DNA of 64,000 bases, taken from the NCBI GenBank assembly GCA_947503175.1, contig CANNCO010000002.1, forward strand, positions 186,001 through 250,000, given 5' to 3'. The position numbers and the translations under genes are program-made. The notes beneath the pieces are model-generated. The model had not been told where the DNA came from. It saw only the letters and a program-made list of their open reading frames with translations, and made no database searches. How positions within the stretch are numbered: the first letter of the stretch is position 1; the number at the start of each line of letters is the position of its first letter. The DNA comes from an uncultured Paracoccaceae bacterium. Lineage in GTDB: Bacteria > Pseudomonadota > Alphaproteobacteria > Rhodobacterales > Rhodobacteraceae. Shown here piece by piece: positions 25,856 through 34,623 of this stretch.

Positions 25856-27097
25856 ATGAGAAACACATGGAGAAGAGGCATTTCGGCCGCCGCTCTGGCA
25901 GGCGCTGCGGCGCTTGTGGCGGCTGGCCCGGGCTTCGCTCAGGACGCGATCAAGATCGGCGTGCTGGAGGACCAGTCCGGCGACTTCGCTGCGGCCACCA
26001 ATGTCAAGGTGCATGCCATCGAACTGGCCGCGGAAGAGATCAACGCCGCCGGCGGGATCGACGGCCGTCCGGTGGAGCTGGTGATCTACGACACCCAGTC
26101 CGACAACCGCCGCTACCAGGAATTCATGCGCCGCGTGCTGCAACAGGATCAGGTGGACGTGGTGTTCGCCGGCTTCTCCTCGGCCTCGCGTGAGGCCTAT
26201 CGCCCGATCGTGAACCAGTTCGACGGGCTGGCGTTCTACAACAACCAGTACGAAGGCGGCGTGTGCGACGCGAACATGATCGTCACCGGCGCCGTGCCCG
26301 AGCAGCAGTTCTCGACCCTTATCCCCTGGATGATGGAGACCTACGGGAACAACGTCTACACCATCGCGGCGGATTACAATTTCGGTCAGATCTCGGCCGA
26401 GTGGGTGCGCCAGATCGTCGACGAGAACGGCGGCTCTATGGTAGGCGAGGAATTCATCCCCCTCGGCGTCTCGCAGTTCAGCCAGACGATCCAGAACATC
26501 CAGGCATCCGAGGCCGATTTCGTGGTCACCCTGCTCGTGGGCGCCGCCCAGGCATCTTATTACGAACAGGCGGCCTCCGCCGATGTGGGCTTGCCCATGG
26601 CCTCCTCGGTCAATGTCGGCCAGGGCTATGAGCACAAGCGGTTCACGCCGCCCAGCCTGTCGCAGATGTACGTGACAACGAACTACATCGAGGAAATCGA
26701 CACGCCCGAAAGCCAGGCCTTCCTCGAAAAGTTCCGCGCGAAGTTTCCCGAAGAGCCCTACATCAACCAGGAAGCCGCGAATTCCTACATCGCGATGAAC
26801 CTCTACAAGCAACTGGTGGAACGCGCCGGCACGACCGAGCGTGAGGCCCTGCGCGAGGTCATCGCCGAAGGCGATGTCTGCTTCGACGGGCCGTCTGGCA
26901 CCGTCTGCCTCGACCCCAAGAGCCAGCACATGTCGCACACGATCTTTCTGGCCAAGGTGGAGGAGGACCATTCGATCAGCTTCCCAAGGGTTTGGGAAAA
27001 CATCGCACCCTACTGGCTGGGCGATGCGGGCTGCGACCTGACGCAGAACGACCCCTCCGCACAGTACACGCCGTCCAACCCGCCCCCGGCCAACTAA
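25856..27097 (+). CDS. ABC transporter substrate-binding protein for urea/short-chain amides
   Basis: 413 residues. A signal peptide is clear: basic MRNTWRRG, hydrophobic AAALAGAAALVAAG, cleavage after GFA before QDAIKIGVLED. The mature part is of the type-I periplasmic-binding fold and shares with AmiC and urea-binding proteins the segments YDTQSDNRRYQEFMRRVL and LAFYNNQYEGGVCDANMIVTGAVPEQQ. It would deliver amide or urea to the permeases downstream. ATG 25856 is preferred over ATG 25850 because AGGAG then sits at the proper 6-base distance. A run of Cys residues (VCDAN, DVCFDG, TVCLD, GCDL) suggests disulfides in the periplasm. Confidence 0.87.
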   Translation: MRNTWRRGISAAALAGAAALVAAGPGFAQDAIKIGVLEDQSGDFAAATNVKVHAIELAAEEINAAGGIDGRPVELVIYDTQSDNRRYQEFMRRVLQQDQVDVVFAGFSSASREAYRPIVNQFDGLAFYNNQYEGGVCDANMIVTGAVPEQQFSTLIPWMMETYGNNVYTIAADYNFGQISAEWVRQIVDENGGSMVGEEFIPLGVSQFSQTIQNIQASEADFVVTLLVGAAQASYYEQAASADVGLPMASSVNVGQGYEHKRFTPPSLSQMYVTTNYIEEIDTPESQAFLEKFRAKFPEEPYINQEAANSYIAMNLYKQLVERAGTTEREALREVIAEGDVCFDGPSGTVCLDPKSQHMSHTIFLAKVEEDHSISFPRVWENIAPYWLGDAGCDLTQNDPSAQYTPSNPPPAN

Positions 27098-27203
27098 CCG
27101 CAGGGGCGTGGCGGCTGACGCCGCCCGAGGACGACGATATCAAGGGGCGGCCCTGCCCGGGGCTGCCCTCTACCCCGGCTGATCTGAAATAAGGGACACG
27201 CGC

Positions 27204-28076
27204 ATGGAATTCTTCGCAGCAGCCTTTGCGATGGCCTACCAGTTCGGCGACGCGTTCGCGTTCCTCGTGATCTCCTGCGCCGGGCTGGCCATCATCTTCG
27301 GGATGATGGGCATCATCAATCTGGCCCATGGCGAGTTCATCATGTGCGGGGCCTACGTCACCGCATCGACGGCGCGCATGGGGCTTCCGCTACCGCTTGC
27401 CATCCTGTGCGGCGCGCTTGTGGCGGGCATTGTCGGGATGCTCGTGGAACGCATCGTGATCCGGCATCTCTATCAACGCCCGCTTGATTCCATCATCGCG
27501 ACATGGGGGATCAGCCTGATCGCAACGCAGGGCGTACTGATCGTTCTGGGCTCGACCATGCAGGGCATCGGCACACCCCTGGGCAGTATCGAGGTGGGCG
27601 ACCGCTCGTACTCCGCCTACCGGCTGGTGCTGATGGCCGCGGCGGTTGCCCTGCTGATCGGGCTCTACTTTCTGTTCTATCACACGCGCTTCGGTGTGAT
27701 CGCCCGCGCCACGATCCAGCGGCCGCAGATGGCGCAGGCCCTCGGCGTCGACACGCGGCGGGTCTATGGGCTGACCTTCGGCCTCGGCGCCGCGCTCGCG
27801 GGTCTTGCGGGCGGGCTTTACGCCCCGACCATGACAATGGTGCCGACCATGGGCGCGACCTTCATCGTCGAAAGCTTCGTGACAGTCGTGGTCGGCGGCG
27901 CGGACATCTTCGTGGGCGCCGCCCCGGCGGCGGTCATCCTCGCAGCGATCCGCGCCTCACTGACCGCCTGGTACGGCCAGCTTTTCGGCCAGATCGGCCT
28001 GCTGATCGCTGTGATCGTGGTGATCCGGGTTATGCCCGGCGGTCTTTCGGCGTGGATCAAGGGAACGAGACAGTAA
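27204..28076 (+). CDS. Branched-chain/amide-type ABC transporter permease (LivH/UrtB family)
   Basis: Inner-membrane permease of 290 residues with about eight hydrophobic segments. Family-typical sequences are GLAIIFGMMGIINLAHGEF near the N-terminus and the coupling region with RATIQRPQMAQALGVDTRRVYGLTFGLGAALAGLAGGLY. It would pair with the next gene product to form the amide channel. It is preceded by a 106-base gap with a good ribosome site (AAGGGAC) and no obvious independent promoter. The next gene begins 1 base after its stop. Confidence 0.88.
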   Translation: MEFFAAAFAMAYQFGDAFAFLVISCAGLAIIFGMMGIINLAHGEFIMCGAYVTASTARMGLPLPLAILCGALVAGIVGMLVERIVIRHLYQRPLDSIIATWGISLIATQGVLIVLGSTMQGIGTPLGSIEVGDRSYSAYRLVLMAAAVALLIGLYFLFYHTRFGVIARATIQRPQMAQALGVDTRRVYGLTFGLGAALAGLAGGLYAPTMTMVPTMGATFIVESFVTVVVGGADIFVGAAPAAVILAAIRASLTAWYGQLFGQIGLLIAVIVVIRVMPGGLSAWIKGTRQ

Positions 28077-28077
28077 C

Positions 28078-29196
28078 ATGGACAGACCCGACACGCCCCA
28101 CACCGACGAGCCGCTTGTCGCCGAGACCCAGATGGAACGCCGATCGGCCCTGGCGATCTGGATCTCTCGGCTGGAAGGCCCGCAGACGATGGGACGCGGC
28201 CCGGTCTTCTGGGCGACAGCGGCGCTGGTCGTTCTGGCGGCCATCCTCTACCCGTTGTTCAGCAATCCTTTCGCTGTCGGCAACTCCGCCTATTTCATGG
28301 TCTGGACCTTCATGGCCATGGGGCTGGGCGTGGTTTGGGGTTACACCGGCGCGCTCAGCTTCGGACAGACGGCGTTTTTCGGCCTGGCGGGCTACGCTTA
28401 CGGCGTGCTGACGATCAATTTCGGCGCGGCTTACGGTTTCACCTGGATCGCGCTCGCGATCTCCGTCGCCTTGGGCGGGCTGTTCGCCATGCTGATCGGC
28501 TATTTCATGTTCTACGGTCGCATCAAGGGCGTGTTTGTCGGGATCGTCACCCTGTCTGTCACGCTGGTGCTGGAGACGTTCATGGCCCAGACTGCGGGCC
28601 CGCAATGGCGGATCGGCGAGGCGCGGCTGAACGGCTTCAACGGCATGTCGGGCATGCCGCCCCTGACCATTCCGTGGCCCGGCGACGCTATCGTTCTGTA
28701 TCCCGGCGTGGGCCTTTACTATGTGCTGCTGGCGATGGTCGTGCTGTGCTATCTGGGGCTGCGGATGCTGCTGAACGCGCCCTTCGGCAACGTGCTGGTC
28801 GCAATCCGGGAAAACCCTGAACGGGCCGAAATGCTGGGCTACGACACCCGTGCCTATCAGATGCTGTCCTTCGCCCTCGGAGGCGCGCTCGCGGGGCTTT
28901 CGGGCGCACTCTACACCGCGTGGGGGCAGTATATAACGCCCTCCAGCATGGGGCTGACGGCGGCGGCCCTGCCCATTGTCTGGGTCGCGGTCGGCGGGCG
29001 GCGCGACATCACGGCGACGCTGCTCGGCACGCTGGCGGTGCTGTTCGCGTTCCAGTCGCTCACGGTCTACGGCAGCCAATATGCCCTGATCGTCATGGGG
29101 GCGCTTTTGCTCTTCACCGTCCTTCTGACGCCCGACGGCCTGATCGCGACGGCCATGCGTTGGCTCGGCCGCACCTTCGGGGGAGCCAAGCGATGA
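28078..29196 (+). CDS. Branched-chain/amide-type ABC transporter permease (LivM/UrtC family)
   Basis: 372-residue permease. A hydrophilic N-terminal tail of about 45 residues (MDRPDTPHTDEPLVAETQME and on) precedes about nine membrane segments. The coupling region is VAIRENPERAEMLGYDTRAYQMLSFALGGALAGLSGALY, typical for LivM/UrtC. With the preceding permease it forms the transmembrane pore of the amide importer. The 3' end overlaps the next ATPase start by 4 bases. Confidence 0.88.
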   Translation: MDRPDTPHTDEPLVAETQMERRSALAIWISRLEGPQTMGRGPVFWATAALVVLAAILYPLFSNPFAVGNSAYFMVWTFMAMGLGVVWGYTGALSFGQTAFFGLAGYAYGVLTINFGAAYGFTWIALAISVALGGLFAMLIGYFMFYGRIKGVFVGIVTLSVTLVLETFMAQTAGPQWRIGEARLNGFNGMSGMPPLTIPWPGDAIVLYPGVGLYYVLLAMVVLCYLGLRMLLNAPFGNVLVAIRENPERAEMLGYDTRAYQMLSFALGGALAGLSGALYTAWGQYITPSSMGLTAAALPIVWVAVGGRRDITATLLGTLAVLFAFQSLTVYGSQYALIVMGALLLFTVLLTPDGLIATAMRWLGRTFGGAKR

Positions 29197-29912
29197 CCGA
29201 GATCCTGAGCGTCTCCAAGCTGAACAAGAAGTTCGGCGGCGTGACCGTCGCAAACGATATCGACTTCACGCTGCATGCCGGAACCATGCATTGCCTGATC
29301 GGGCCGAACGGGGCGGGCAAATCGACCTTCTTCCGGCTGATCCTTGGCGAGCACGCCCCCGACAGCGGCACGATCTTGTTTCGCGGCGCGGACATCACGC
29401 GCCTGCGTTCGTTCGAGCGGATCCGGCGCGGGATCAGCGTCAAGTTTCAGGTGCCGGGCATCTTCAAGGCGCTCAGCGTCCGGCAGAACCTCGACGTCGC
29501 GTTCCAGCATCACCTGCACGGCCACAACCTGTCGTCCACCGTAAAGCGCGTGGTGGAGTTCACCAATCTCGAGGCCGAGGTCGAAACACCCGCGGGCGCG
29601 CTGTCGCACGGACAGCAGCAATGGCTGGAAATCGGCATGGCCGTGGGCGTGGAACCCACGCTCCTGCTGCTTGACGAGCCCACCGCCGGCATGTCGCCCG
29701 ACGAGACTCGCAAGACCGGCGAGATGCTGCACGATCTAAACCAGCGCGGGATCACGATCCTGGCCGTGGAACACGACATGGCCTTCGTCGAACAGATCGC
29801 CACGCAAGTCACCGTGCTGCATTTCGGACGGATCTTCGCCGAAGGGACAATCGCGGAAATCATCGACCATCCCGGCGTCCAGGAAATCTATCTCGGGGGC
29901 AGCGATGAGTAA
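29193..29912 (+). CDS. ABC transporter ATP-binding protein (LivG/UrtD family)
   Basis: 239 residues. Walker A GPNGAGKST at 37-45, signature LSHGQQQWLEIGMAV (His replaces the usual Gly at the third place, as often in UrtD-type proteins), Walker B LLLLDEPTAGMS and switch His in AVEHDM. The start is ATG 29193, overlapping the permease stop (ATGA) with GGGGGAG upstream; a longer in-frame extension to the left is antisense-type noise in the permease gene. It energises the amide importer with the next gene product, whose start overlaps its end by 8 bases. Confidence 0.9.
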   Translation: MTEILSVSKLNKKFGGVTVANDIDFTLHAGTMHCLIGPNGAGKSTFFRLILGEHAPDSGTILFRGADITRLRSFERIRRGISVKFQVPGIFKALSVRQNLDVAFQHHLHGHNLSSTVKRVVEFTNLEAEVETPAGALSHGQQQWLEIGMAVGVEPTLLLLDEPTAGMSPDETRKTGEMLHDLNQRGITILAVEHDMAFVEQIATQVTVLHFGRIFAEGTIAEIIDHPGVQEIYLGGSDE

Positions 29913-30618
29913 CGAGACACTGCTCGACCTGAAGGGCTTGCGCAGCGGTTACGGCGCCGAAACCGTCCTGCAAGGCGTCGACATGGAAATCAGACCGGGC
30001 GAGATCGTCGCCGTGATCGGCCGCAACGGCGTGGGCAAGACGACGCTCATGCGCACGCTGTCGGGCCTTCTGAAACCAAGCGCCGGGACGATCCACCTGA
30101 AAGGCCGCGACGTGACCGGGGACAGCGCCGATCTGCGCGCCCGCGCTGGCATCGGCTATATCCCTCAGGGCCGCGACGTCTTTCCGGAACTGACCGTGCG
30201 GGAAAACCTTCTTGTGGGCGAGGTGGCCGGCACCGGCCGGGCCAAGCCCGATTACGATCTGGTCTATCAGTTCTTCCCGATCCTGCGGGAGCGCGCACGC
30301 CAGCGCGCCGGCACCCTGTCGGGTGGGCAGCAGCAGCAGCTTGCCATCGGCCGCGCCATGATGGGCAACCCGTCGCTCATGCTGCTCGACGAACCGTCCG
30401 AGGGCATCCAGCCTTCCATCATCAAGGACATCGCCCGCAACGTCCGGACGTTGAACGCAGAGACCGACATGGCAGTGCTGCTGGTCGAACAGAACCTGGA
30501 TCTGATCGTCTCTCTCGCAGAACGCGGCTATGTCATGGAAAAGGGCCGCATCGTCGCGCGCCTTAGCCGGGACGAGATCACCTCGCGCGAAGAAGTCCGC
30601 AAACATCTGACCATCTAA
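29905..30618 (+). CDS. ABC transporter ATP-binding protein (LivF/UrtE family)
   Basis: 237 residues. Walker A GRNGVGKTT at 39-47, Q-loop GYIPQGRDVFPELTVREN, signature LSGGQQQQLAIGRAM, Walker B LMLLDEPSEGIQPSI and switch His region LVEQNLDL (His replaced by Gln, normal for LivF). It completes the five-part importer. Eighteen bases separate it from the amidase gene, with a GGGAGAG ribosome site, so transport and hydrolysis are cotranscribed. Confidence 0.9.
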   Translation: MSNETLLDLKGLRSGYGAETVLQGVDMEIRPGEIVAVIGRNGVGKTTLMRTLSGLLKPSAGTIHLKGRDVTGDSADLRARAGIGYIPQGRDVFPELTVRENLLVGEVAGTGRAKPDYDLVYQFFPILRERARQRAGTLSGGQQQQLAIGRAMMGNPSLMLLDEPSEGIQPSIIKDIARNVRTLNAETDMAVLLVEQNLDLIVSLAERGYVMEKGRIVARLSRDEITSREEVRKHLTI

Positions 30619-30636
30619 ACCAACAGGGAGAGACCT

Positions 30637-31623
30637 ATGAGCTGGTTCGAGTCGTCCATCATGGCAACCAAGGGCGTCGCCCGGGGAAAGGCAGGCGAAA
30701 GCCACAGCATCACGATCGAGGATCAGGGGACCTTTCACTATGTCTACGGCCCCTATGCCGATCCGGTTCTGGAGGTAAAGCCCGGCGCCGTCGTCACCGT
30801 CGAGACGCACGATGCGTTCGAAGGCAAGATCACCTCCGAAACCGATAAACCAACCGAGATCCTCAATTTTCCATACCTCAACCCCCAAACCGGCCCGATC
30901 CACGTGGAAGGCGCGGAAAAGGGCGATGCGCTCGCCGTTCGGATCATCTCGATCAAGCCGCGCGGCCCGCAGCCTGTCGGCACAACCTGCCTGATCCCGG
31001 AATTCGGCGGCCTTGTCGGCACCGGTGACACCGCGATGCTGAACCCGCCGCTGCCGGAAAAGGTCAAGAAGCTGCATGTGACCGAAGAGGGCGTGAAATG
31101 GTCCGACACGCTGACCCTGCCCTACGAGCCCTTCATCGGCACCATCGGCACTGCGCCCGAGATCGAGGCGATCTCGTCGCTCCAGCCCGACTATTACGGT
31201 GGCAACATGGACCTGCCTGACATGGCGCCGGGCGCGATCGTCTACCTGCCGGTGAACAAGGAAGGCGGCTACCTTTACCTCGGCGATTGCCACGCGATCC
31301 AGGGCGACGGAGAGTTGTGCGGCGTCGCCCTGGAAATGCCTGCCACCGTGGAAATCCAGATCGACCTGATCAAGGGCCACGGCAATGGCTGGCCGCAGCT
31401 GGAAAACGAGCATTCGATGGGGTTCATCGGTTCCGCCCGCCCGATGGAGGATGCCGCGCGCATCGCCTACCGTGAACTGGTCCGCTGGGTCGCCGCCGAA
31501 ACGGGCCAAAGCGAGGAAGAGGCCTACATGCTGCTGACGATGTGCGGAAAGGTCCGTGTCGGCAACATGGTCGATCCGAAATACAGCCTCGGCGCGTCGA
31601 TAGCGAAGCGTTTCGTGAAATAG
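30637..31623 (+). CDS. Acetamidase/formamidase family amidohydrolase
   Basis: 328 residues of the FmdA/AmdA family, cytoplasmic. It should hydrolyse formamide, acetamide or a related short amide to ammonia and the acid. Visible family features are VEGAEKGDALAVRIISI, YGGNMDLPDMAPGAIVYLPVNKEGGYLYLGDCHAIQGDGELCGVALE and a conserved acidic/His cluster in that same segment. It lacks the longer C-terminal part of 400-residue formamidases, placing it with the shorter acetamidase type. Its position after an AmiC/AmiR pair and an amide importer fits a role in using external amide as nitrogen source. Confidence 0.87.
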   Translation: MSWFESSIMATKGVARGKAGESHSITIEDQGTFHYVYGPYADPVLEVKPGAVVTVETHDAFEGKITSETDKPTEILNFPYLNPQTGPIHVEGAEKGDALAVRIISIKPRGPQPVGTTCLIPEFGGLVGTGDTAMLNPPLPEKVKKLHVTEEGVKWSDTLTLPYEPFIGTIGTAPEIEAISSLQPDYYGGNMDLPDMAPGAIVYLPVNKEGGYLYLGDCHAIQGDGELCGVALEMPATVEIQIDLIKGHGNGWPQLENEHSMGFIGSARPMEDAARIAYRELVRWVAAETGQSEEEAYMLLTMCGKVRVGNMVDPKYSLGASIAKRFVK

Positions 31624-31633
31624 GAAAAGACAG

Positions 31634-32395
31634 ATGGATCTTGGATTGAAAGGCCTGCGCGCCATTATAACGGGCGGCAGCAAGGGCATTGGCCGCCGCT
31701 GCGCCGAAATTCTCGTGGCCGAGGGCGCGCATGTCTCGATCTGCGCGCGCACCGCCGCCGATGTGGAGACGACGCTGGAGGCGCTTCGCCCCGGCGGCAC
31801 CACCGTGCATGGCACCGCCGTCGACGTCTCCGACAAAGCGGCGCTGGAGGGTTGGGTGTACGACGCGGCCCGCGCGATGGGCGGGATCGATGTCGTTATC
31901 GGAAATGTCTCTGCACTGGCCGTGGGCGACGACGAAGAGGCATGGCAGGCGGGCTTCGCCACCGACATGATGCATTGCGTCCGTATCGTGAACGCGGCAA
32001 TGCCCTCGCTGGAGGCGTCCGACGCTGCCTCCATTACGCTCGTCTCCTCCGTCTCGGGGCGCGAGATCGACTTCACCGGCCCGTCCTACGGCGCCTTCAA
32101 GGCGGCTATCGTGCACTACGCCAGCGGACTAGCATACAAGCTTGCTCCGAAAGGGATCCGGGCGAACGCGGTCTCTCCGGGCAACACATATTTCGATGGC
32201 GGCATCTGGCAGCAGATTGAAACCGGTAACCCCGAGCTTTTTGCAGAAGCGATGGCTTTGAACCCGATGGGCCGCATGGCTGAACCAGAGGAGATTGCGC
32301 GCGGGATCGTGTTTCTCGCCAGCCCCGCCTCCAGCTTCACGAGCGGTACGAACCTTGTGATCGACGGTGCGCTGACGCGGGGGGTGCAGCTCTGA
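31634..32395 (+). CDS. Short-chain dehydrogenase/reductase (SDR)
   Basis: 253 residues of the classical SDR fold. The nucleotide-binding motif is ITGGSKGIGRRCAE near the N-terminus; the catalytic Tyr and Lys are in SYGAFKAAIVHYASGLAYKLAPKGIRANAVSPG; Ser is in LVSSVSG. The usual NNAG motif is altered to IGNVSALAV. It follows the amidase by 10 bases and so belongs to the amide operon. An oxidoreductase acting on the acid or hydroxylated product of the amide substrate is possible, which would hint that the real substrate is larger than acetamide (inference). Confidence 0.85.
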   Translation: MDLGLKGLRAIITGGSKGIGRRCAEILVAEGAHVSICARTAADVETTLEALRPGGTTVHGTAVDVSDKAALEGWVYDAARAMGGIDVVIGNVSALAVGDDEEAWQAGFATDMMHCVRIVNAAMPSLEASDAASITLVSSVSGREIDFTGPSYGAFKAAIVHYASGLAYKLAPKGIRANAVSPGNTYFDGGIWQQIETGNPELFAEAMALNPMGRMAEPEEIARGIVFLASPASSFTSGTNLVIDGALTRGVQL

Positions 32396-32589
32396 CCGAA
32401 GGACACCGGGGGCCAAAGTCTCAACCGACGAGCCTCTGGTTCAATGTCGTGTGAAACACCGGTCGCGGGGCGCGACGGCGAGGGGCTTGCATGACTTGTT
32501 CAGGTAAGCTCCTCGACGGGCTCCAATAGCCTCGCAGCTGTGGCGTCGGGTGGCTCCGTGCCGCAAACCGGCCCACCAACCGTAACCGA
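32396..32589. other. Spacer between convergent genes
   Basis: No gene seen. A short perfect hairpin, GTCGCG / CGCGAC with a GGG loop (32462-32476), may serve as a weak terminator; there is no T run. Confidence 0.3.
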
Positions 32590-33687
32590 TCAAGCGTTCT
32601 GAATCGATCCGATCCGCGCCAGAACCGCGCCTGTCACCGCCCGCGTTCCCATATCGCCGCCAAACTCCATCGGGCGCAGCGCATTCGCCTCGAACCCCGC
32701 CTGCACCGCGTCTTCGATCAGCGCAGCCGCATCGGAAAACCGCTCGTCGCCCGACCGTTCGGCCAGATAATCCAGCATCAACGCCCCGCTCAGGATCGCC
32801 GCCAGCGGGTTTGCCTTGTCCTGCCCCATGATATCGGGCGCGCTGCCATGGGCGGGCTGAAACAGCCCCGTCTCGTCGCCGATTTCGGCGCAGGCCGCCA
32901 TGCCCATACCGCCCACCAGACCGCCCGCCAGATCCGACAGGATATCGCCGAACATGTTCTCCATGACCATCACGTCATAGTCCCAGGGGCTTCGGATCAG
33001 GTTCAGCGCCTGCGCATCCACATAAGCGTAATCGGTTGTGATTTCGGGATACTCTGCCGCCACCTCGTCGAAGATCTTCCGAAAGAACGCCATCGAAGCA
33101 AAGACATTGGCCTTGTCCACACAGGTCAGCCGCCCGGGCCGCCCCCGCGCCTTCCGCCGCTCCGCGAGTTTGAACCCGAAATGATGCAGCTTCTCGGTCG
33201 TCGCCCGCGTGATCCGAAGCGTGTCACGCACCTCGCTGTCGCCGATGATCTGGCTGCGCCCGTGCGCGGCTGCGGAATAGAACAAACCTTCGGTCGATTC
33301 CCGCAGGATGATCATGTCGATACCCGCCGCACGCGGGTCGGCCAGACGCTGCGGCGCGTTCGGATAGGCTTTCACCGGGCGGACGCCTGCATAAAGTCCG
33401 AACCTGTCCCGCAACCGCAGATGCGGTGAAATCTCGGTCCCGTCCGGGTGCCGGATCGATGGCAGGCCGATCGCCCCCAGAAAGATCGCATCCGCAGCAC
33501 CGCACCGGTCCTCGCCATCCGGCTCGATATCGCGGCCCGTCTCGGCAAAGTAACCCGCGCCGGCGTGGATCTCGTCATAGACCAAAAGTGCCCCGCCACA
33601 GCGCGCCAGCGCCGCATCGACCACCGCGACCGTCGCCTCGCTCACATCCACCCCGATGCCGTCGCCCTTGATCAGCGCGATCTTCAT
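32590..33687 (-). CDS. Isocitrate/isopropylmalate dehydrogenase family enzyme
   Basis: 365 residues, NAD-dependent decarboxylating dehydrogenase fold. Family motifs: [10 protein letters not shown] at the start, [20 protein letters not shown] for substrate binding, [16 protein letters not shown], the catalytic Lys in TCVDKANV, and [18 protein letters not shown] for metal binding. Members act on isopropylmalate, tartrate, homoisocitrate or similar hydroxyacids. Being next to a catabolic importer rather than leuCD, and having an ESTEG segment, it is more likely a tartrate-type or other catabolic enzyme than leucine biosynthesis (inference). It is last in a leftward row and has its own upstream direct repeats, so it may be transcribed separately. 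Confidence 0.85.
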   Translation of the reverse strand: MKIALIKGDGIGVDVSEATVAVVDAALARCGGALLVYDEIHAGAGYFAETGRDIEPDGEDRCGAADAIFLGAIGLPSIRHPDGTEISPHLRLRDRFGLYAGVRPVKAYPNAPQRLADPRAAGIDMIILRESTEGLFYSAAAHGRSQIIGDSEVRDTLRITRATTEKLHHFGFKLAERRKARGRPGRLTCVDKANVFASMAFFRKIFDEVAAEYPEITTDYAYVDAQALNLIRSPWDYDVMVMENMFGDILSDLAGGLVGGMGMAACAEIGDETGLFQPAHGSAPDIMGQDKANPLAAILSGALMLDYLAERSGDERFSDAAALIEDAVQAGFEANALRPMEFGGDMGTRAVTGAVLARIGSIQNA

Positions 33688-33709
33688 GTTCTCAGTCCTT
33701 CCGGTCGCC

Positions 33710-33729
33710 CGCCCGAAATAAAACGGGCG
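33710..33729 (-). terminator. Small hairpin between SDR and dehydrogenase genes
   Basis: CGCCCG / CGGGCG around an AT-only loop of 8 bases, downstream of the leftward SDR gene. The T-rich part is in the loop, so terminator strength is doubtful. Confidence 0.35.
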
Positions 33730-33743
33730 TTCAGTTCATGCGC

Positions 33744-33778
33744 ATGGTTTCCGCATGGAATACACATGGTATCCGCAT
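33744..33778. promoter_or_regulatory. Direct repeat, candidate operator for the dehydrogenase gene
   Basis: ATGGTTTCCGCAT (33744-33756) and ATGGTATCCGCAT (33766-33778) are 13-base repeats with one difference and a 22-base period, about two helical turns. They lie 57-91 bases upstream of the leftward dehydrogenase start, a normal place for a regulator site. The regulator is not identifiable in the window. Confidence 0.5.
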
Positions 33779-33782
33779 TGCC

Positions 33783-34535
33783 TTAAACGGTGTAATTCAG
33801 GCCCAGTCGCCCACCGTCCACATAGATCGTCTCACCGGTGATGTAGCTGGCTTTCTTCGACGCAAGAAACGCGACCACATCCCCGATTTCCCGTGCAGTT
33901 CCAACACGTTGCAACGGCGTGCGCGACATCACCCGGGCCAGCGCCTCGGGGTTGGCATTCACCCCCGCCATCATCTCGGTATCGATCGACCCGGGCCCCA
34001 CCGCGTTCACCCGGATATTATGCGGCGCCAAAGCCAAAGCCGCCACTTTCGTGATCTGCATCACCCCACCTTTCGACGCGCAATAGGCGGGGATCGCAGG
34101 GATCGCGACCTGTGCGTTTATCGACGACATATTAACGATCGCGCCTTCGATCCCCTTGGCCACCATGGTCCGTGCCGCACGCTGCGTGGCCACGAACACA
34201 CCCGTCAGGTTGATGTCCATAACCCTTTGAAATGTTTCCAGTTCATAGTCCAGGAAATCGCCCGGCATGGCCACGCCCGCGTTGTTGACCAGCACCGAAA
34301 CCGGCCCGTAGTCACCCTCGACCGTATCGAACAAGGCACCGATCTGATCCGGATCGCCCATGTCGCAAACAAGACCAACCGTGTCACCACCCAACCGTTT
34401 TGCCGCCTCATCGACCCCGGCCTTGTTGATGTCCACAAGGATCAGCCTGTGACCCTCTTCCGCCAGGGCCTCGGCGCAGGCATAGCCGATCCCCTGCGCA
34501 CCGCCTGTCACCAGTGCAATCGCCTTTTCCGTCAT
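33783..34535 (-). CDS. Short-chain dehydrogenase/reductase (SDR)
   Basis: 250 residues. NAD(P) motif VTGGAQGIGYACAE, NNAG motif VLVNNAGVAMPGD, catalytic Ser in VNMSSINAQ, Tyr and Lys in YCASKGG, and the C-terminal AREIGDVVAFLASKKASYITGETIYVDGG. A classical SDR oxidoreductase of the FabG-like type; the acidic Asp after the second strand (ILVDIN) suggests NAD preference. The ATG at 34535 is chosen over an in-frame ATG at 34586 because it begins at the normal SDR N-terminus and has AGAGGA upstream. It follows the binding-protein gene of the importer, after a terminator-like hairpin. Confidence 0.87.
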   Translation of the reverse strand: MTEKAIALVTGGAQGIGYACAEALAEEGHRLILVDINKAGVDEAAKRLGGDTVGLVCDMGDPDQIGALFDTVEGDYGPVSVLVNNAGVAMPGDFLDYELETFQRVMDINLTGVFVATQRAARTMVAKGIEGAIVNMSSINAQVAIPAIPAYCASKGGVMQITKVAALALAPHNIRVNAVGPGSIDTEMMAGVNANPEALARVMSRTPLQRVGTAREIGDVVAFLASKKASYITGETIYVDGGRLGLNYTV

Positions 34536-34572
34536 GGTCTTACGTCCTCTGATCCTCAGGTTCAAAACGCAT

Positions 34573-34595
34573 GGCCGCCCCGACAAGGGACGGCC
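34573..34595 (-). terminator. Hairpin after the binding-protein gene
   Basis: On the minus strand GGCCGTCCC / GGGGCGGCC with a 5-base loop (nine pairs including one G-U), followed by ATGCGTTTT. It lies between the solute-binding protein and the SDR, so it could reduce expression of the SDR relative to the importer. Confidence 0.6.
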
Positions 34596-34623
34596 ATTTC
34601 AGCAATTCGTAACACTTCGGTGG

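Noticed and set aside
32590-33687. Leucine biosynthesis gene leuB
   Set aside because: No leuC, leuD or leuA nearby, and the context is a catabolic importer with oxidoreductases. A tartrate-type or similar role is more likely, but not proven.
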